A stretch of DNA of 7,078 bases, from positions 1-7,078 of the forward strand of contig JAPUJS010000141.1 in the NCBI GenBank assembly GCA_027296045.1. The letters run 5' to 3'. Shown here piece after piece: positions 6,061 through 7,078 of the stretch (positions are counted from its first letter, which is position 1; the number at the start of each line of letters is the position of its first letter). The position numbers and the translations under genes were made by a program. Origin of the DNA: a bacterium (GTDB lineage Bacteria > Latescibacterota > UBA2968). Under the pieces are notes generated by a model. The model did not search any database. It was given only the letters and a program-made list of their open reading frames with translations, and was not told the DNA's origin.

Positions 6061-6927
6061 TCAGGTCGTAAATCGGATTTCCAGGTTGTTTTGATCGGGG
6101 TCCTGGAAGAGCAGGCCCTGGTTGATTTCTTCGGGTTGGATCTCTGCGTTTTCAAACTGGTCCAACAGGGGCTGTCGTGCTTCTTCAGGCACAGTGAGTG
6201 CAAAAGAGATCAGGCCAACGGCGTCGCCGGGAGGTGGTGAGCCGTTTTCACTGTCCCAGGTGTTGAGGCCCAGGTGATGGTGATAACCTCCGGCCGACAT
6301 AAACAGGGCACCTTGAAACGTGCGCTGGGTGACGTCGAAGCCCATCAGGCCGTTGTAGAACGCTTCGGTTTGTTCCAGATTGGAGACCTGGAGGTGTACG
6401 TGGCCGATGTCCGTATTGGGGTGAATCCCTGTCCAGGGCACCGGATGATTTTGGGCTTCGGCGATCAAGTCATCGACGTTGAAGCGCCGGGTGAACATAG
6501 CAAGTCCATTTTCGTCCAGAGGCCATTGATCACGGGGACGATCGAAGTAAAGCTCCAGGCCGTTGCTGTCCGGGTCGGAGAGATAGAGAGCGTCACTGAC
6601 GCCGTGATCTGAGGCGCCTTCAATGGGCCAGTTGTGCTGGCGCAATCGGTTGATGACCCGGGCGAGTTCCAACCTGTTTGGCAGGCGAATAGCCACGTGA
6701 AAGAGGCCGGTGGTCTGCCGGGGCTTAGGACGAGCCCCAGGGTGTTCTGTGAGCACAAGCTGTTCAGGCAGAGCTCCGTTTGCCGAAAGGGACACGGTGT
6801 CGCTCTGGCGATCGATCTGTTGAAAACCGAGGAGGTCTTTGTAGAAGGCCAGCGCATCTTTCAGGTGCGAGACCCGAAGATGGGCACTGACGATTCGGGT
6901 GTCAGGAGGCAAGCGAAACGGGTTCAT
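6061..6927 (-). CDS. VOC superfamily protein, CatE/YfiE-like ring-cleavage dioxygenase or glyoxalase-like
   Basis: This 288-residue protein has two vicinal-oxygen-chelate domains. The N-terminal domain (about 12 to 130) starts VSAHLRVSHLKDALAFYKDL and ends LYLSDPDSNGLELYFDRP. The C-terminal domain (about 172 to 288) starts GHVHLQVSNLEQTEAFYNGL. The C-terminal domain has a plausible His-His-Glu iron site: H176, one of H216 to 218 (GGYHHHLGLNTW), and E283 (NLEIRF). The N-terminal domain has Ser14 at the first ligand position, so it is probably non-catalytic. The arrangement resembles Bacillus CatE/YfiE, a catechol 2,3-dioxygenase, but the substrate cannot be read here. The ATG at 6927 is chosen because AGGGG precedes it at suitable spacing; an in-frame ATG at 6966 lies inside the doxX frame with no clear site. 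It overlaps the end of the DoxX gene by 26 bp. Confidence 0.92.
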   Translation of the reverse strand: MNPFRLPPDTRIVSAHLRVSHLKDALAFYKDLLGFQQIDRQSDTVSLSANGALPEQLVLTEHPGARPKPRQTTGLFHVAIRLPNRLELARVINRLRQHNWPIEGASDHGVSDALYLSDPDSNGLELYFDRPRDQWPLDENGLAMFTRRFNVDDLIAEAQNHPVPWTGIHPNTDIGHVHLQVSNLEQTEAFYNGLMGFDVTQRTFQGALFMSAGGYHHHLGLNTWDSENGSPPPGDAVGLISFALTVPEEARQPLLDQFENAEIQPEEINQGLLFQDPDQNNLEIRFTT

Positions 6928-7078
6928 AGGTTTTTCCCCTGGAAAATGAGTTGGAGAGCAGGCCATCTACCGACCAGCGACCGGCACCGCGGATCAGGAC
7001 GGCGGTGGATAGGGCCAGGGCCAGGAGGTGATACTCGAAGCCTTCTCCGGCCTGGTTGCCAGACCAGTTCATGAAGAA
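6902..7078 (-). CDS. DoxX family membrane protein, C-terminal fragment (5' part outside window)
   Basis: The frame is open from the window edge to TGA at 6904 to 6902, giving 58 residues. It reads FFMNWSGNQAGEGFEYHLL, then ALALSTAVLIRGAGRWSVDGLL, then a short polar tail. The FEYHLLALAL helix and the GAGRWSVDxLL ending are typical of the last transmembrane part of DoxX-family inner-membrane proteins. Members are linked to thiol/redox stress or to quinone oxidation in different organisms; no role can be fixed here. The reading frame runs 26 bp into the dioxygenase gene, so the two are translationally linked and it is the first visible gene of the operon. Confidence 0.88.
   Translation of the reverse strand, partial: FFMNWSGNQAGEGFEYHLLALALSTAVLIRGAGRWSVDGLLSNSFSRGKTYEPVSLAS

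Noticed and set aside
6042..6203. N-terminal extension of pirin from the ATG at 6203
   Set aside because: It would overlap about 140 bp of the dioxygenase gene and lacks family similarity, while the ATG at 6041 has a good ribosome binding site.

Overview
The window is bacterial, moderately GC-rich, and read entirely from the minus strand, so transcription runs from high to low coordinates. It holds two transcription units. The proteins do not name a species. A T-box leader marks the host as a bacterium. The phenylalanyl-tRNA synthetase is of the archaeal/eukaryotic type, which is known in spirochaetes and scattered other bacterial lineages. My impression, not a demonstration, is a little-cultivated lineage such as a candidate phylum.

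Right part (7078 down to 2993): a tightly packed run of six genes, with gaps of 1 to 30 bp or short overlaps. In transcription order they are the C-terminal end of a DoxX-family membrane protein, a two-domain VOC/CatE-like dioxygenase, a pirin-family cupin, a CDGSH/Fer4_19 iron-sulfur protein, an SDR oxidoreductase whose usual catalytic Tyr is Phe, and a calcineurin-type metallophosphoesterase with a complete metal site. The spacing indicates one operon. The content suggests redox, electrophile or aromatic-compound handling, but no substrate can be read from the sequence. Its promoter lies outside the window.

Middle part (2992 to 2513): a regulatory region. A good sigma-70 type promoter (TTGACA, 17 bp, TATTTT) starts 13 bp after the phosphoesterase stop codon. 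It is followed by a T-box riboswitch of about 280 nt. This has a Stem I with an AGTA/GAA loop-E specifier loop and a Phe codon, a Stem II with its own AGTA/GAAA S-turn, a Stem III hairpin, the signature AGGGTGGTACCGCGG, a competing antiterminator, and a strong intrinsic terminator. About 155 nt of read-through leader follow, including a small tandem CACAGAG repeat.

Left part (2512 to 1): pheS and the first 314 codons of pheT, separated by 22 nt. Both are of the archaeal/eukaryotic architecture: a long PheS with an N-terminal domain, and a PheT without the bacterial N-terminal tRNA-binding module. pheS probably begins at a TTG placed behind a perfect AAGGAG, and pheT at a GTG.

The main point of interest is a bacterial, tRNA-sensing T-box leader driving archaeal-type pheST. 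Uncharged tRNA-Phe would be expected to stabilise the antiterminator and raise PheRS production.
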